Shown one piece after another: positions 40,885 through 40,953 of a stretch of DNA of 40,953 nt. The notes below the pieces were generated by a model, which saw only the letters and a list, made by a program, of their open reading frames with translations, was not told the DNA's origin and did not search any database. This stretch comes from Chthonomonadaceae bacterium (lineage in GTDB: Bacteria > Armatimonadota > Chthonomonadetes > Chthonomonadales > Chthonomonadaceae). Location of the stretch: the NCBI GenBank assembly GCA_027459665.1, contig DAIDHN010000035.1, forward strand, positions 1 to 40,953, given 5' to 3'. How positions within the stretch are numbered: position 1 is the stretch's first letter; the number at the start of each line of letters is the position of its first letter. The translations under genes were made by a program, and so were the position numbers.

Positions 40885-40953
40885 TTGATGGAGAGTTTGA
40901 TCCTGGCTCAGGACGAACGCTTGCGGCGTGCCTAAGAAATGCAAGTCGAGCGG
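40885..40953 (+). rRNA. rrs: 16S ribosomal RNA, 5' end only
   Basis: AGAGTTTGATCCTGGCTCAG at 40892-40911 is the universal 16S start (E. coli positions 8-27), which puts position 1 at about 40885. About 69 bases are seen, ending in GCAAGTCGAGCGG. The variants GCTTGCGGCG and CCTAAGAAATGC differ from the common GCTGGCGGCG and CCTAATACATGC; I recall the second from Armatimonadota sequences, but this is not proof of lineage. Confidence 0.98.

Noticed and set aside
1-40953. Insertion sequences, integrases, tRNAs or prophage genes
   Set aside because: None of the long frames shows transposase, integrase or phage motifs, and no tRNA cloverleaf or attachment-like repeat was seen.

Overview
This is a 41 kb stretch of bacterial chromosome with about 35 genes, short spacers and mixed strands. 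It ends at the first ~69 bases of a 16S rRNA gene with a strong promoter and leader. The gene set suggests a free-living, aerobic or micro-aerobic diderm. There is a periplasmic adaptor with a TolC-docking motif, an iron exporter beside a peroxiredoxin, assimilatory sulfur genes and an FlhF-type GTPase. The visible 16S start and the family mix (VanW, DUF4097/DUF2089, DUF4446, ThuA, inositol oxygenase) would fit Armatimonadota or a neighbouring deep-branching phylum. That placement is inference from little sequence. No transposase, integrase, tRNA, prophage or CRISPR array was seen, so this reads as core chromosome rather than an island.

Layout. 1-3600: tail of a beta-propeller protein, then a leftward cysE-vanW-rsmI operon. 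3600-5980: a 400-base spacer holding a probable structured leader, then flhF, with peroxiredoxin converging on it. 6120-10140: a rubrerythrin/VIT1 iron exporter divergent from mutS2 and a small membrane protein. 10200-19000: a serine hydrolase, a two-domain siroheme-decarboxylase-like protein, and three leftward units: ribBA-ribH-htrA, and sat-sulfite reductase with its own promoter and terminator. 19200-22360: signal peptidase I, divergent DUF4446-ECF sigma-anti-sigma, then a UspA protein. 22360-27320: leftward DUF2089-DUF4097-SHOCT-like operon, preceded by ABC ATPase-CPBP protease-TPR. 27440-30860: UDP-glucuronate decarboxylase-like protein, thymidine phosphorylase and an unrecognised protein. 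30870-35140: acyl-CoA ligase, a promoter/terminator-bounded 150-nt RNA candidate, ThuA, a Gfo/Idh/MocA oxidoreductase and an acidic Ser/Asp-tailed small protein. 35220-40400: a TetR-controlled HlyD-ABC-permease exporter operon followed by a complete myo-inositol oxygenase. 40400-40953: rRNA promoter, leader and 16S start.

How the genes connect. sat and sulfite reductase give part of sulfate assimilation and cysE feeds the product into cysteine, but APS reductase is not here. The siroheme-decarboxylase-like protein may share or sense the siroheme used by the reductase. The exporter and peroxiredoxin form an iron/peroxide defence pair. DUF2089, DUF4097 and the SHOCT-like protein share one helical motif and probably act together in envelope stress. 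The TetR operon looks autoregulated through a perfect operator at its promoter.

The observations I would follow first are: (1) the HlyD hairpin built as 4+4 exact 26-residue repeats placed symmetrically around an RLS tip; (2) the nested helices in the flhF leader, starting at the predicted +1; (3) the 150-nt RNA unit at 32572-32721; (4) the strong excess of the palindrome CTGCAG; and (5) the motif shared four times across the DUF2089 operon.
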